Below, piece after piece: positions 9,421 through 19,355 of a stretch of 53,775 nt of DNA. A program made the position numbers and the translations under genes. This DNA comes from Dulcicalothrix desertica PCC 7102 (GTDB taxonomy: Bacteria > Cyanobacteriota > Cyanobacteriia > Cyanobacteriales > Nostocaceae): positions 33,840 through 87,614 of the forward strand of contig NZ_RSCL01000034.1 of the NCBI RefSeq assembly GCF_003991905.1, read 5' to 3'. The notes below the pieces were generated by a model. It was not told the origin of the DNA and searched no databases. It saw nothing but the letters and a program-made list of their open reading frames with translations. The first letter of the stretch is position 1. The number at the start of each line of letters is the position of its first letter.

Positions 9421-12400
9421 TTAAGAGCATAATTTGCGGTCAGCTTCAGAAACTTTAGTATTATTCTGTAAGTAATCTCGCAATAACTCGCAACCTTTAG
9501 ACATTAAATTTGCTGTCTGAGTATCAGCTAAGTCACGGTAAACTATTTTACCTTTATTGTTCCCTATCACTAATGTTTTACTATCAGGAGTAAAACTAAT
9601 AGTTGAAAATGCCTCATCTTCTGCGTTGATAACTAATTCTAATTTGCCCAAAAGATTCCACAGCTTTATTTTATCTTCGCTCATAGTGGCGATAGTTTCA
9701 CCATCGTGGCTCAAGCTGATACTCATAAAACCTTCACCATCACCATTTAGAGTTTGAATCAAATTCAAATTTTTATCCCATAATTTCACTGTACTGTCTA
9801 GACTTGCTGTGGCTAATATATTATCTTTTGACCAGACCGCAGCATAAACAGGACGGTTATGAGATCTAATATCCTTAATTAATTTACCGTCTTTATTCCA
9901 TATTTTTACGGTGTTATCATCGCTTGCAGATGCGATGTATTGACCATTTGGACTAAAACTAACCCAGTTAACAGGTTCAGTATGCTTTAATAACTTAGCA
10001 ATAAATTTACCGTCTTTACTCCATAATCTTACTGATTTATCTCTACTTGCTGATGCTAATATTTCTCCATTATGCGCCCAATCAACACTTAATACTCCCT
10101 TGGCATGTCCCTCTAAAGTATTAATTAGCTTACCGTCGCGACTCCATAATTTTACTGTTCCATCACTCGATGCTGAAGCTATAGTTTGACCATTTGGGCT
10201 AAAACTTATATCCCAAACTGCGCTTTTGTGTCCAGTTAAAGTATGTTGTAACTGACCATTTGCACTCCATATATTCACAGTCCCGTCTTCGCTAGAATCG
10301 GCAAATGTATCACCGTCTGGAGAATAACTTAACATTGTTACTGGTGTATTGTGGGCTTGGATACTCTTTAAAGGTAGATATTGCCAACGCCATAGTCTAA
10401 TTTTTGTGTCACGACTCGCGGAAGCAAGAGTTTTTCCATCACTGCTAAAACTAACGCTAGTTACCCAATCATTATTTCCTTTCAAAGTTAAGTGCGGTTG
10501 CTTTATGGGTTTATCTATTGCGTCAAGTTTCCACAGTTTTACTGTTTTATCCCAACCGGCTGAAGCTAATGTTTTTCCATCTGGACTAAAAGCAACACTC
10601 ATTGCTGCTGGTTTGTGTGCTTGTATTAAATTAAGTAATTTTCCATCGTGACTCCACAACTTAACAGTTTCATCCAAACTTGCTGATGCCAACATTTTAC
10701 TATTCGGCGCCCAAGCTACAGCAAATACTGCATCGCTATGTCCAGATAAAGTTTGTAACAGCTTACCGTTTGTACTCCACAGCTTTATTGTGTTGTCGTT
10801 TTCTGTCTGATTTTTTTCACTACTTGCTCCGGCCGAAGCAATCATACTACCATCTGGCGCCCAAGCTAAACTAGTAACGGGTGTAGTATGTCCTAACAAA
10901 GTAGCAAGTACTTTTCCTTGTTGGTTCCATAATCTAATAATATTATCGGCGCCTCCCGATGCAATAGTTTGCCCCGAAGGACTAAACGTGACGCTATTTA
11001 CTACTTCGTTATGTAGAAATGTTCTTAATAATTTACCGTCAATAGTCCACAATTTAACAGTTCTATCAGCACTTCCAGAGACTATCATTTTACCATCAGG
11101 ACTAAACGCGACACTATTCACACGCTTGCTATGCCCTTTTAATACACGTAATTTTTTACCATTTGCCTGCCAAAGTCGAACTGTTCCATCACTACTCGCA
11201 GAAGCAATTAACTGATTATTAGGACTAAATACAACACTATTTACATCAGCTAAATGTCCTTCTAAACGGTTGATTTCGCGCACCCGCATTCCGTAAGTTG
11301 CTTGATAAAGTGCTGTTCTAACGATTTGCTGAGTTTCTTCATCAGGTAAAAGTACGTTATCAATTTTTCTACCTGCGCGCAATCCTTCACGTAAAGCATC
11401 AATATCTTTGCCCAAAGCAAATAAAGCTTCACTCGATACACTTGCTGCAACGCTAGCGGTAATAACAGCTTTACGTCCAGTAGAAAAAGCAGTCCAAATA
11501 GAACCTATTAGTAGCACGATACCCAGAGCTGAGGCAACAAGGGCATTTTTGAGTAAGCGATTCGTTTTTACTTGACTAGTACGTAGCTTTTCAGTTTCAA
11601 GAAGTTCTGCTTGTAACTTTTGTTGTTCAATTTCCGAAAGTAAACGTTCACGCTCAACACGACTAAATTCATCGCGTTTTCGTAGTTCCTTTAATTCGCT
11701 TAGTAAATCTGAACCAGTAACTTGATGTTCTGTAGGAATTTTACCTTGTTTGTTATGGCGAAGTGCGCTTTCTAAACGAGAAATTTCTTGTTCGTTAGTT
11801 TGTACTTGTGCGCGTAGTTGTTTAACTTGTTCTTGCAAGCTAAGTTCAGTTTGTTGAAGACTGCGAATTAAATCAACAAGGTAATCGTGAATTAGCTGGT
11901 ATCGTTCGGGTACATCAGGATAAAGCACTACTAGTCCTGAACGTACTAATATTTCTAATACTAATTCTAATTTATTGACATCTTCTAATTCTGCAAGTTC
12001 TATTGCTAGTTCGGCGCGAGTTTTAAAAGGACGCTTATTATTTTCGTCTGTAAGTAAATATAATACTAAAAATGCAGCACGTTCATTTTCTTTACCGCAG
12101 TCGCTGATTAATTCTGCTAAATATCTTTGAATTAGCTTGTTTGGACGAAATTGCTGATATTTAGCAAGGGTTAAAATTCGCTCATCTTGAAGTTGGGCGC
12201 CAACTACTTGCAGTTCAATTGGTCTTACCTCCCCCAATTCCGCAGATAAATCATTAACCAAAGCATCGATTAATTCAGGTTCAATATTATATTGCGAACG
12301 CTGTGTTAATTCACGAATTACCGATGATGCATCTTGACGTGAAAAGTTCTTTAATTGATAACGAATACTTTTATCTAAAATATTTTCGTTAACTGGTGCA

Positions 12401-14553
12401 ATTTTATCTAAATGTTTAAACTCTAATAATTTGTGCAAGTAATCTTCACGTAAAGACAAAATTACTTTGACAAATGCTACATCCATAGAATCGCATAAAA
12501 ACTTGTCGAACTCAGCTAGTTGAACAGGTTTATTACAACCAGAGAAAAACTCTTCTACCTGGTCAAAAATTAATACTGTAATAATACGATTTTGGGCATT
12601 TTGCTGTAAGAGTTCTAAAACCCCATCGATTGTAATTGGTCTATTCGCATAGGGTAGAATATCTTCTTCAAGTGCTGCTTTACGAATTGTAACAGGCGTT
12701 ATTGAAGCAATCGCATTACTTAAAGCTGTGCCCAATTGTTGTATCCAATCTGTATATACTCGTAAAACTACGGGTACAGCAATTTGGTCCCCTATTGCCC
12801 GCTGTTGAAGTGCCGGCACCAACCCAGCTGTGACAGTGGAACTTTTACCAACTCCACTATGACCATGTATAACCGTTAACTTTTGGTCGGGACGGCTAAT
12901 TCTGGCAATTAAATTTTGTACATCTCTTTGTCTACCAGAAGCGATAATTTCTAAAGCAACACTACCACTCGGCGCCGGAGAATTAACTATTGGGGTAGTT
13001 GCATGACGCTGTGGTTTTAACCGACCTGCTCCAATAAATGCGCGTAACCCATACTGTTGTTCAACCGAACGTCGCTTTTGCCGTATTACAAAAGCTTCAA
13101 GATACCGTCCTAATTCAAAATACAACCCACGTAACCATCGCAATAAACGAATATATTTATATACTTCGTATCTATAATCACTATTTTCTAAAGCAGCTTC
13201 TAAGTCTTTACTAGCTAACTCTATTTGTTCTAAAGCATTTTTTTGTTCACCTTGACGCTGTAATGCTTTTGCTAAAGTCAGACGATATATTTGTTCTTTT
13301 AATAAAGGAAACGAATTTGGCTGCGAATCATTATGTTTAGACGCTTCATCGAGTCGCAATAATGCTACACGCGCTTGTTTGCTAGCAATTACCCAATTTT
13401 CTCTAGCTATAGCCACCTGCGCTAAAAACCCAGAATCACAAGCAAGCTGAAAATGAGTACCATAATCATGATGTAAATTTTGTGACTTTAATGCTAGTTG
13501 TTGCAAATCATCCCATAATTTGACATGTTGCAAAACATCGGCTAAAAGTCCAATAATTTGAGCCGTTAAATCTGGGCGCCGAGCGGCTTCAAAAACGTCA
13601 AGGCACTGTTGTAAATAACACTTAGCTTCTTGCCAGCGTTCTTGATGTTCCACATGTACCCGTTCAGCTAAACGGTAATAACTTAGTCCTAAATAGAAAA
13701 GTAATACTCCTTGACGAAGCAAGAATATTGAAGGAGGAACAGGAGGATAACTAAAAAGAGGAGCAGAAGGAATAGTGAAGGCAGAAGAAGAAACCCAAAA
13801 CTTTAAACTATCCTGAAAATATTCAATAGCTAAATCAATACGGTTGCTAGCATAGTAATCTAACCCAGCAATAAATTGAACTGAAGCGTTTAGTTCCGGT
13901 TCTAGTTCGATACCACGATGCTGTAACTCTTTGATACAAGAGCGAAATTCGTAACTACTATAATCCCAAACTTGTCCAAGGGTAGTGTGAGGATGCTCAC
14001 CCTCTGAAACACCATTAATATCTAAAATTTTGGCGAACAGCGAATTAGTTTTGGTCTTCAAAAAATCTTGCAACTCTTGAGTAGTTAGCTCGAAGCGAAT
14101 AGGAGTTGCTGCCCAACTAGTAAAATCTGGTGCGAACCGCCGCAGTTTACGCAGCAGTTCATCATTAACCCAAAACACCATCGGAAAAGGATGGCGTTTA
14201 CGGAATTCATCACGAATATGGTTGATGGTTCGCAGTAAATCATCGAGTTCTTCTACCGACTCCAAACCCAAAATCATTAAAGCCTCTGGTTGCTCACTTC
14301 CTATTTCGGAGTGAATTGTCGAATATAAACTAATGGCATTCCTTTTTAGCGTTACCTTATGAATTCGATAACCATCACCTATTTCTTCTTCCAGGCGCCG
14401 CAGCATCTTTTGACGCAAAAAACTATAGTTGCAACCCACTAAACAGAGCGAAAACTGTCCACTTGAAAATGTGATTGCACGACGCAAACTATTAACAGCG
14501 CGCTCATTGGCTGCTATAACATTTTCTGAGTAAAAGGGGCTTTTTCCAACCAT
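9421..14553 (-). CDS. Large STAND-like NTPase with WD40 repeats (1710 aa)
   Basis: Domains in order: an N-terminal ATPase-like alpha/beta segment (about 20-160) without a clear Walker A; a TPR-like helical region (about 220-500); a P-loop NTPase of STAND type (about 535-880) with Walker A GHSGVGKSS near 570 and Walker B-like VLIFDQVEEFF near 660; a coiled coil (about 895-990); one hydrophobic helix (about 1000-1020); and 14 WD40 units from about 1093 to 1675, enough for two seven-bladed propellers. A short Cys-containing tail (GCELLRDYL, RKLCS) is typical of cyanobacterial WD40 ATPases. It overlaps the upstream ATPase gene by 40 bases, so the two are cotranscribed. STAND proteins usually act as signal-triggered switches; the ligand is unknown. 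Defence and regulation are both possible. Confidence 0.88.
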   Translation of the reverse strand: MVGKSPFYSENVIAANERAVNSLRRAITFSSGQFSLCLVGCNYSFLRQKMLRRLEEEIGDGYRIHKVTLKRNAISLYSTIHSEIGSEQPEALMILGLESVEELDDLLRTINHIRDEFRKRHPFPMVFWVNDELLRKLRRFAPDFTSWAATPIRFELTTQELQDFLKTKTNSLFAKILDINGVSEGEHPHTTLGQVWDYSSYEFRSCIKELQHRGIELEPELNASVQFIAGLDYYASNRIDLAIEYFQDSLKFWVSSSAFTIPSAPLFSYPPVPPSIFLLRQGVLLFYLGLSYYRLAERVHVEHQERWQEAKCYLQQCLDVFEAARRPDLTAQIIGLLADVLQHVKLWDDLQQLALKSQNLHHDYGTHFQLACDSGFLAQVAIARENWVIASKQARVALLRLDEASKHNDSQPNSFPLLKEQIYRLTLAKALQRQGEQKNALEQIELASKDLEAALENSDYRYEVYKYIRLLRWLRGLYFELGRYLEAFVIRQKRRSVEQQYGLRAFIGAGRLKPQRHATTPIVNSPAPSGSVALEIIASGRQRDVQNLIARISRPDQKLTVIHGHSGVGKSSTVTAGLVPALQQRAIGDQIAVPVVLRVYTDWIQQLGTALSNAIASITPVTIRKAALEEDILPYANRPITIDGVLELLQQNAQNRIITVLIFDQVEEFFSGCNKPVQLAEFDKFLCDSMDVAFVKVILSLREDYLHKLLEFKHLDKIAPVNENILDKSIRYQLKNFSRQDASSVIRELTQRSQYNIEPELIDALVNDLSAELGEVRPIELQVVGAQLQDERILTLAKYQQFRPNKLIQRYLAELISDCGKENERAAFLVLYLLTDENNKRPFKTRAELAIELAELEDVNKLELVLEILVRSGLVVLYPDVPERYQLIHDYLVDLIRSLQQTELSLQEQVKQLRAQVQTNEQEISRLESALRHNKQGKIPTEHQVTGSDLLSELKELRKRDEFSRVERERLLSEIEQQKLQAELLETEKLRTSQVKTNRLLKNALVASALGIVLLIGSIWTAFSTGRKAVITASVAASVSSEALFALGKDIDALREGLRAGRKIDNVLLPDEETQQIVRTALYQATYGMRVREINRLEGHLADVNSVVFSPNNQLIASASSDGTVRLWQANGKKLRVLKGHSKRVNSVAFSPDGKMIVSGSADRTVKLWTIDGKLLRTFLHNEVVNSVTFSPSGQTIASGGADNIIRLWNQQGKVLATLLGHTTPVTSLAWAPDGSMIASAGASSEKNQTENDNTIKLWSTNGKLLQTLSGHSDAVFAVAWAPNSKMLASASLDETVKLWSHDGKLLNLIQAHKPAAMSVAFSPDGKTLASAGWDKTVKLWKLDAIDKPIKQPHLTLKGNNDWVTSVSFSSDGKTLASASRDTKIRLWRWQYLPLKSIQAHNTPVTMLSYSPDGDTFADSSEDGTVNIWSANGQLQHTLTGHKSAVWDISFSPNGQTIASASSDGTVKLWSRDGKLINTLEGHAKGVLSVDWAHNGEILASASRDKSVRLWSKDGKFIAKLLKHTEPVNWVSFSPNGQYIASASDDNTVKIWNKDGKLIKDIRSHNRPVYAAVWSKDNILATASLDSTVKLWDKNLNLIQTLNGDGEGFMSISLSHDGETIATMSEDKIKLWNLLGKLELVINAEDEAFSTISFTPDSKTLVIGNNKGKIVYRDLADTQTANLMSKGCELLRDYLQNNTKVSEADRKLCS

Positions 14554-15860
14554 GACTTAAACTTCTGCGTTTCTGCTAAAACTGGGTTGACTGCAAACCA
14601 AGCACCTTCACAATCCCGGTACTCGAACACAAATAAACTGCGTAATAAAGTGTGGTATTCAATATCACCCTTGACTTTTTGTTCTTTGACAACCTGAAAT
14701 ATCAAATCCCACTCTTCTGAGTCAATCGGATTTGCGCGAAAATCACGATGGCGCCGAATTACCATTTCTACACAATCGCGGTCAAAAGGTGGGTCCTGTT
14801 CGCGTACACAAACAAATAGCAGTCCGAGTAAATCCCGAACATGACCGCCACTAATTAAACACAATCTATCGAGTGTTTCTTGGCTATCGAACACTTCTTT
14901 TATTAACCCCAGTCTATCAATTATAGGAATATCAGGGAAAGCACGCGCTAATACCATTTGCCGCATTAATGATAATCCGACACCATTAATTTCTCCTGTA
15001 CGCTGTCTTACTGGTATCATCGGTAACACTTGAGGAGCAACACCACCACCCAAGCGTTGCTGAAGATGAACGCTATCGTTCGAGAAAGTTAAAGCCAAAG
15101 GAATTGTATAAACAACATGGCAATTTAGCTTACGAAGCTGTTCACCACGGTCTATAAATAGATGTTCAGGTAAAGAACGTCCCGAAGGTAAGGGTCGAAT
15201 GTCCACCCGGTCGAGGTTATCAACGATAACAACAAGTCCTTTTTTGCCTTTCGCTTTCAACTCAGTAATCGCGCGTGCTAACAATTCCTGGTTAATCGAG
15301 TTTAAGATATTTTCGGTGCGTGGTTCTAAATAATCGCGTAGTCGGCGCCGTAGATTTGGACTTTCTTTAGTTTTGGCAGTAATTTTTGCAATACCCACCG
15401 ATAATTCACCTTGCAGTTCTAAATCGAGTGGTGTTTGCAGAAAATTAACGATTTCTCCAAACAGCTTGTTAAAATATCCGGGTTTCAGCCGAATATTGAT
15501 TGCTTCGAGACTTTCGCTAACTTGACCTGCAATTGCTATCAAAATATCAGTCACATCCAAATCCACTACATCCAAAACTTGCGTGGATTCAAAATAGACG
15601 ACATGAAAACCAGCTTGTTCCAACTCTGCCTTCAGGCGCCATAATTCAGTTGATTTACCGCAGCCAATATGACCTGTAAACAGTTGGCAAGTAGGAGTAT
15701 TAGGAGAAATCCGAGTGATAGTACGCCCTAAAGCCTCAATGATTTTACCACCCCGCACTTGTGCAAAATCAATATAATAGCTTCGGTCTACAGCGTTTTC
15801 CATCATTAGCGGTCTGCTCGGATTGCACGCTTGATAAAATCTATCTAAATCTAAGAGCAT
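14514..15860 (-). CDS. P-loop ATPase, partner of the WD40 protein (448 aa)
   Basis: Walker A is GHIGCGKST near residue 65 and Walker B is GLVVIVDNLDRVD near 210. The C-terminal half is a helical, winged-helix-like region (FAVNPVLAE near the end). This architecture fits an AAA/STAND-related ATPase that signals or loads a partner. The frame starts at TTG 15866, but ATG 15860 is the likelier start. Its 3' end overlaps the large STAND/WD40 gene by 40 bases, so translation is coupled and the products probably form one system. No transposase or phage gene lies nearby. I cannot assign a substrate. Confidence 0.85.
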   Translation of the reverse strand: MLLDLDRFYQACNPSRPLMMENAVDRSYYIDFAQVRGGKIIEALGRTITRISPNTPTCQLFTGHIGCGKSTELWRLKAELEQAGFHVVYFESTQVLDVVDLDVTDILIAIAGQVSESLEAINIRLKPGYFNKLFGEIVNFLQTPLDLELQGELSVGIAKITAKTKESPNLRRRLRDYLEPRTENILNSINQELLARAITELKAKGKKGLVVIVDNLDRVDIRPLPSGRSLPEHLFIDRGEQLRKLNCHVVYTIPLALTFSNDSVHLQQRLGGGVAPQVLPMIPVRQRTGEINGVGLSLMRQMVLARAFPDIPIIDRLGLIKEVFDSQETLDRLCLISGGHVRDLLGLLFVCVREQDPPFDRDCVEMVIRRHRDFRANPIDSEEWDLIFQVVKEQKVKGDIEYHTLLRSLFVFEYRDCEGAWFAVNPVLAETQKFKSWLEKAPFTQKML

Positions 15861-16503
15861 AACCAATATAACTTACTAGTTGACAGATAATCGTTATAAA
15901 CGAACAGCTAATTGTTAATGCCTAACAGAAAAAAGTTAAAAGCGCAAGCCCCAAACATGAGAGCGCATTACTAATTAGCTTTGATGCATCCAATTTAAAA
16001 ACCACAACTTCCAAACTTTAATTTTCGGATTTGTAATTAAAACGCTTTACAAACACACCTAATTTTGGTTTATTTATATTAGGTACATATTCTCGAACAT
16101 CTTAATTTTATAGCTACAAAAAATTAGGCAAAGTCAATATTTGCCGCTTTGGAAATATAAGCTTCACACAGTGTAATGCTGAACGTAGTGAAGCATCTAA
16201 TATATCTAGTGTATAAAAAGATTTTTTTGTGACTCTCAGAAATCAAATTTTTAGTTTTTTAAAATATCCCCCTTATTTAACTTACTTAGCAAAAATCTAT
16301 ACTATTAAAATTAAAATCTTAAAATATCAATCAAAAAATATTTATAGCAACCAGTCTAACAGACCTAATTAAAGTTAGTTTAATTAAGCAACTAAGTATA
16401 AATGTTCTACAAAAATAAAAACAAACGAAAGCTCAGTTCGCTCTTGAATACTTTAAGCAAAGTATACAAGTAATGTTAAACTTTGGCTAAAAATAATTGT
16501 GTA
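15861..16503. other. AT-rich gene-free region upstream of the ATPase operon
   Basis: No ORF is supported. Near 16168-16200 there is a dispersed-looking motif (TGCTGAACGTAGTGAAGCAT). The promoter of the minus-strand ATPase operon should lie within the first 150 bases, but I cannot place it. Confidence 0.5.
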
Positions 16504-16728
16504 TCAATCTTTGCAGTTTCCTAGACGTAAACAGTCTTGAATTTTTTCGTCGCGTGCGGCAACTAAATAACTTGTTGACTGTGATTTATAGTTTTGCGGT
16601 ATAAATACATTAGCTGTTTGACGGACACCTTGGTTTAAAACCGATGACCTTATAACAGCGAAACTCTCACCTATATTACATAAAAATACAGGTAATACCA
16701 TCATTCCGAGACAAGCAATTCGACTCAT
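16504..16728 (-). CDS. Small secreted hypothetical protein (74 aa)
   Basis: A signal peptide covers about residues 1-24 (CLGMMVLPVFLCNIGESFA). The mature peptide of about 50 residues ends with two cysteines in CLRLGNC. The frame opens at a TTG at 16743; the ATG at 16728 has GGGGG upstream and is preferred. I do not recognise the family. It stands alone, with gene-free DNA on both sides, and is divergent from tatC. Confidence 0.5.
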   Translation of the reverse strand: MSRIACLGMMVLPVFLCNIGESFAVIRSSVLNQGVRQTANVFIPQNYKSQSTSYLVAARDEKIQDCLRLGNCKD

Positions 16729-17053
16729 ATAAACCCCCAGCAAAATAAATGAATATGCTGGTAGATGCGACGATGATAATTGTGATAAAAAGAACTGAGC
16801 ATCGTATGTTTTGTGATTGACTTAATATACTAATATTCAGTTCCAGGCGCCGAATTCCAAGCTACAAATAAAAAATTTGAATTGTTACAATTCGACTTCC
16901 TACTCATTTATGCACACAAAACCTTAGCCAAACCGGATGAAATTCGAGGTTAGGCACAAAAAAAAGTTCGTAGCGACTGCTGCAATATATACAATAGATA
17001 CAATAGTTAATAGACTTCTGCCCAACGACTACCCACTCAGCTACTCGCGACTC

Positions 17054-17839
17054 ATGACGACATCTAACGACGCAGCAACTACACCCGATATTGACCTCGA
17101 AGGGTACAATGATTCAGATAGCCCCGATAACGAGCTACCCGGAGAAGTCGAAATGTCGCTCTTCGACCATCTCGAAGAACTAAGACTACGAATTTTTTAC
17201 TCGTTAATTGCAGTTGTCATATCAGCAGTTGGCTGTTTTATCGCTGTAAAACCGCTGGTCAAGCTTCTCGAAGTTCCTGCACACGGTATCAAATTTTTAC
17301 AGTTGGCGCCCGGAGAGTTTTTCTTTGTCTCCATCAAAGTCGCTGGATACAGTGGTTTAGTAATTGCCAGTCCCTTCATTCTCTATCAAATCGTTCAATT
17401 CGTTTTGCCTGGACTCACACGTAAAGAACGTCGTTTGCTGGCGCCTGTAGTTTTTGGTTCAAGTATACTATTTCTTGGTGGTCTAGTATTCGCATACCTT
17501 TTATTAATTCCAGCAGCTTTAAACTTTTTTATTACCTACGGTGCCGATGTCGTCGAACAATCTTGGTCTATCGAAAAATATTTTGAGTTTATTTTATTAC
17601 TTTTGTTTAGCACCGGGTTAGCGTTTCAAATCCCTATCGTGCAAATGCTGCTTGGCGCCTTAAATATCGTCTCATCAGCACAAATGTTAGCTGGGTGGCG
17701 TGCTGTAATTATGGGAGCAGTTGTTTTAGGCGCCGTTCTCACACCCTCCACCGACCCTTTAACACAAAGCTTATTAGCAGGAGCAGTACTCGTTTTATAC
17801 TTCGGTGGTATTGGCTTTGTAAAATTAATCGGCAAATAA
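17054..17839 (+). CDS. tatC: Sec-independent protein translocase TatC (261 aa)
   Basis: TatC is the receptor of the twin-arginine pathway, which exports folded proteins. The family motif [13 protein letters not shown] lies near residue 35 and the conserved [10 protein letters not shown] loop follows the first helix; six hydrophobic helices can be traced. The frame is open from an ATG at 16937, which would add 39 residues with no conserved content; the ATG at 17054 gives the usual family length, so I prefer it. It lies near petC, whose Rieske product carries a Tat-type N-terminus and is a known thylakoid Tat substrate. Confidence 0.94.
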   Translation: MTTSNDAATTPDIDLEGYNDSDSPDNELPGEVEMSLFDHLEELRLRIFYSLIAVVISAVGCFIAVKPLVKLLEVPAHGIKFLQLAPGEFFFVSIKVAGYSGLVIASPFILYQIVQFVLPGLTRKERRLLAPVVFGSSILFLGGLVFAYLLLIPAALNFFITYGADVVEQSWSIEKYFEFILLLLFSTGLAFQIPIVQMLLGALNIVSSAQMLAGWRAVIMGAVVLGAVLTPSTDPLTQSLLAGAVLVLYFGGIGFVKLIGK

Positions 17840-17840
17840 A

Positions 17841-17866
17841 GTAGCACAGGCCGGAATGCCTGTGGA
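17841..17866. repeat. Dispersed palindrome (GCACAGGC...GCCTGTG family) after tatC
   Basis: GTAGCACAGGCC pairs with the following TGCCTGTG. It begins 2 bases after the tatC stop and may serve as its terminator. Related copies are at 18503, 22780, 30351, 37094 and 53629. Confidence 0.65.
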
Positions 17867-18037
17867 GTGTATGTATTTTTATTTACTATAGAGACGCAGA
17901 TGGCAACGGATGATGAACGGATGTAACGGATGGTTGATTTTAAATAACTAGATTTTGTTTGTAACGAGTAATTACAGCATTCAGGTACATGTAACTCAAA
18001 TATTTTTCTCTTTGTTTAAAAGTACTTGTGACTAAAA

Positions 18038-18487
18038 ATGGTAACATATTTTCGGTTATACAAATCTTCAGATTATGCTATCCTCGAAGCCATGATGCTT
18101 GCTCTTTATGCTGAAGACATTCAAGGTGAGCAAATGTCAGTAGTGAAAATAGCTAATACAGTTAATAAACTTACTGAGGAACCGAATCGAGGGTGTATTT
18201 ACATTTTTGAACACCAAGAAAATTTGATTGGCTATGCCATATTAATTTATTTCTGGAGTAATGAGTTTGGTGGCGACATACTTAATATTGACGAGTTATT
18301 TGTGAAGAAAGAATACAGAAGGCAAGGTGTTGGCAGAAAGTTTTTTGATTTTCTGTCAAAGGAGTTTAAAAATAAAGTTGTTGCTTTTTGCCTTGAAACT
18401 ACTAAGGAAAGTCACAACGCATATAATTTTTATCAAAAATTAGGATTTCGAGAACATAAAAATACTGTTTTATTCAAGCAGTTTTAG
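18038..18487 (+). CDS. GNAT-family N-acetyltransferase (149 aa)
   Basis: The GNAT fold is recognisable: the core strand LNIDELFVKKEYRRQGVG near residues 87-104 holds the acetyl-CoA pyrophosphate-binding loop (RRQGVG), and NAYNFYQKLGFREHK near 127-141 is the typical last helix and strand. Members transfer an acetyl group from acetyl-CoA to an amine; the substrate is not predictable. The gene is monocistronic, between palindromic repeats. Confidence 0.88.
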   Translation: MVTYFRLYKSSDYAILEAMMLALYAEDIQGEQMSVVKIANTVNKLTEEPNRGCIYIFEHQENLIGYAILIYFWSNEFGGDILNIDELFVKKEYRRQGVGRKFFDFLSKEFKNKVVAFCLETTKESHNAYNFYQKLGFREHKNTVLFKQF

Positions 18488-18502
18488 AATGTAACAGTAA
18501 GT

Positions 18503-18530
18503 TGTAGCACAGCCTGGAAAGCCTGTGCAG
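18503..18530. repeat. Dispersed palindrome of the GCACAGGC family after the GNAT gene
   Basis: TGTAGCACAGCC and AGCCTGTGCAG form the arms, 15 bases after the GNAT stop. It is followed at 18553-18583 by another inverted repeat (GAGACGCTC / GAGCGTCT). Confidence 0.6.
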
Positions 18531-18659
18531 TCATATTCTATTTATCATAGAGACTTTGAGACGCTCCTGAACCAGAGCGTCTGTACATAGAGGAGAGAGG
18601 CGCCTACCCCTCAGTTAAATTCGAGGCAAGGTGCCACATGTAATAACACCAATTCTTAA

Positions 18660-18857
18660 TTAAACAGTTGTTTTTTCTTGACGAAGTATTTCGCCAATTA
18701 CAACTTGACAGCGTTTGCTAGCTTCGTATGCCCGACGCATTAAGATTTTACCAAGTTCACGGTCTGTAGCATGAACTTGGTTTGCTTGCCGACTATAGTC
18801 AGCAGCTTGTTTTGCAAGTTCTTTGGCACGTGCTTTTAACTGTTCTAAGGTTTTCAC
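18660..18857 (-). CDS. Small helical hypothetical protein (65 aa)
   Basis: It is an Ala-, Lys- and Gln-rich, probably all-helical protein (LKARAKELAKQAADYSRQA, then MRRAYEASKRCQVVIGEIL). No family is recognised. The start is a GTG at 18857 that overlaps the stop of a preceding open frame (18854-18961), as in a translationally coupled pair. That upstream frame looks truncated, so this may be the surviving second gene of a broken operon. Confidence 0.5.
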   Translation of the reverse strand: MKTLEQLKARAKELAKQAADYSRQANQVHATDRELGKILMRRAYEASKRCQVVIGEILRQEKTTV

Positions 18858-18961
18858 TGTTCGTCCTGTTCGGCGATTATATATTCGAGGTTAATAGCCT
18901 CTTCAAATAGTTTATCCGCTTGACTTTGCAGAAATATTGCATCGTCAAAATCATTGTTGCC
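18854..18961 (-). pseudogene. Possible 5'-truncated ORF upstream of the 65-aa gene
   Basis: The frame ending at 18854 reads GNNDFDDAIFLQSQADKL, then FEEAINLEYIIAEQDEQ, with coding-like acidic helical composition. No ATG, GTG or TTG precedes it before an in-frame TAA about 45 bases further up. The upstream DNA is the low-complexity dispersed motif with TTTGCGTTCTTTGCGG (about 19027), so the 5' end may have been replaced by a repeat. Confidence 0.3.
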
Positions 18962-19068
18962 TAAAGCTACTGGTTCGTGTGAAAAGTTTTGGTGTGTTCT
19001 TTCTTCTTATTTCTTCCTTAGCGCACTTTGCGTTCTTTGCGGTTCGTTTTTTCTACACTCCAAAATTA

Positions 19069-19179
19069 ATGACACGAACCACTAGAGAAAGATGTTTTAG
19101 TAGAGAGAATCTAATTAGAGTTGATTTGAGTAAAGCTAATTTGACTGGAATTGACTTGGATTGCGCTAATTTGATTTAA
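19069..19179 (+). pseudogene. Pentapeptide-repeat fragment (36 codons)
   Basis: From the ATG at 19069 the peptide contains LIRVDLSKANLTGIDLDCAN, with the A(D/N)LXX spacing of pentapeptide-repeat proteins over about four units. Complete family members are much longer, so this is probably a remnant, although a tiny gene cannot be excluded. Confidence 0.35.
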
Positions 19180-19220
19180 ATAAGAGGTTATTTATAAAGT
19201 TAATCTTGAAAAACTAAAAT

Positions 19221-19296
19221 GTAGGTTGGCTTTATTGTAGTGTAACCTAACATTCTAACCATTATGTTGGGTTGCGCGATAGCGAAGCCAACCTAC
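19221..19296. repeat. 76-bp imperfect inverted repeat
   Basis: Outer arms GTAGGTTGGCTT (19221-19232) and AAGCCAACCTAC (19285-19296) are exact complements. Inside, AACCTAACAT pairs with ATGTTGGGTT through one wobble. The result is a long foldable hairpin resembling a small non-autonomous element. Confidence 0.7.
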
Positions 19297-19355
19297 ACAG
19301 GTTTAATATCTTTAATTTTGTATATAGAAGTATAAAATACTTTGCTCTCGTTTAA

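Noticed and set aside
16937-17053. Upstream start of tatC
   Set aside because: The extra 39 residues match nothing in the family, whereas the ATG at 17054 gives the normal length.
18937-19068. Plus-strand start of an 80-aa ORF
   Set aside because: It lies in the low-complexity dispersed motif; only the end (19069-19179) has protein-like features.
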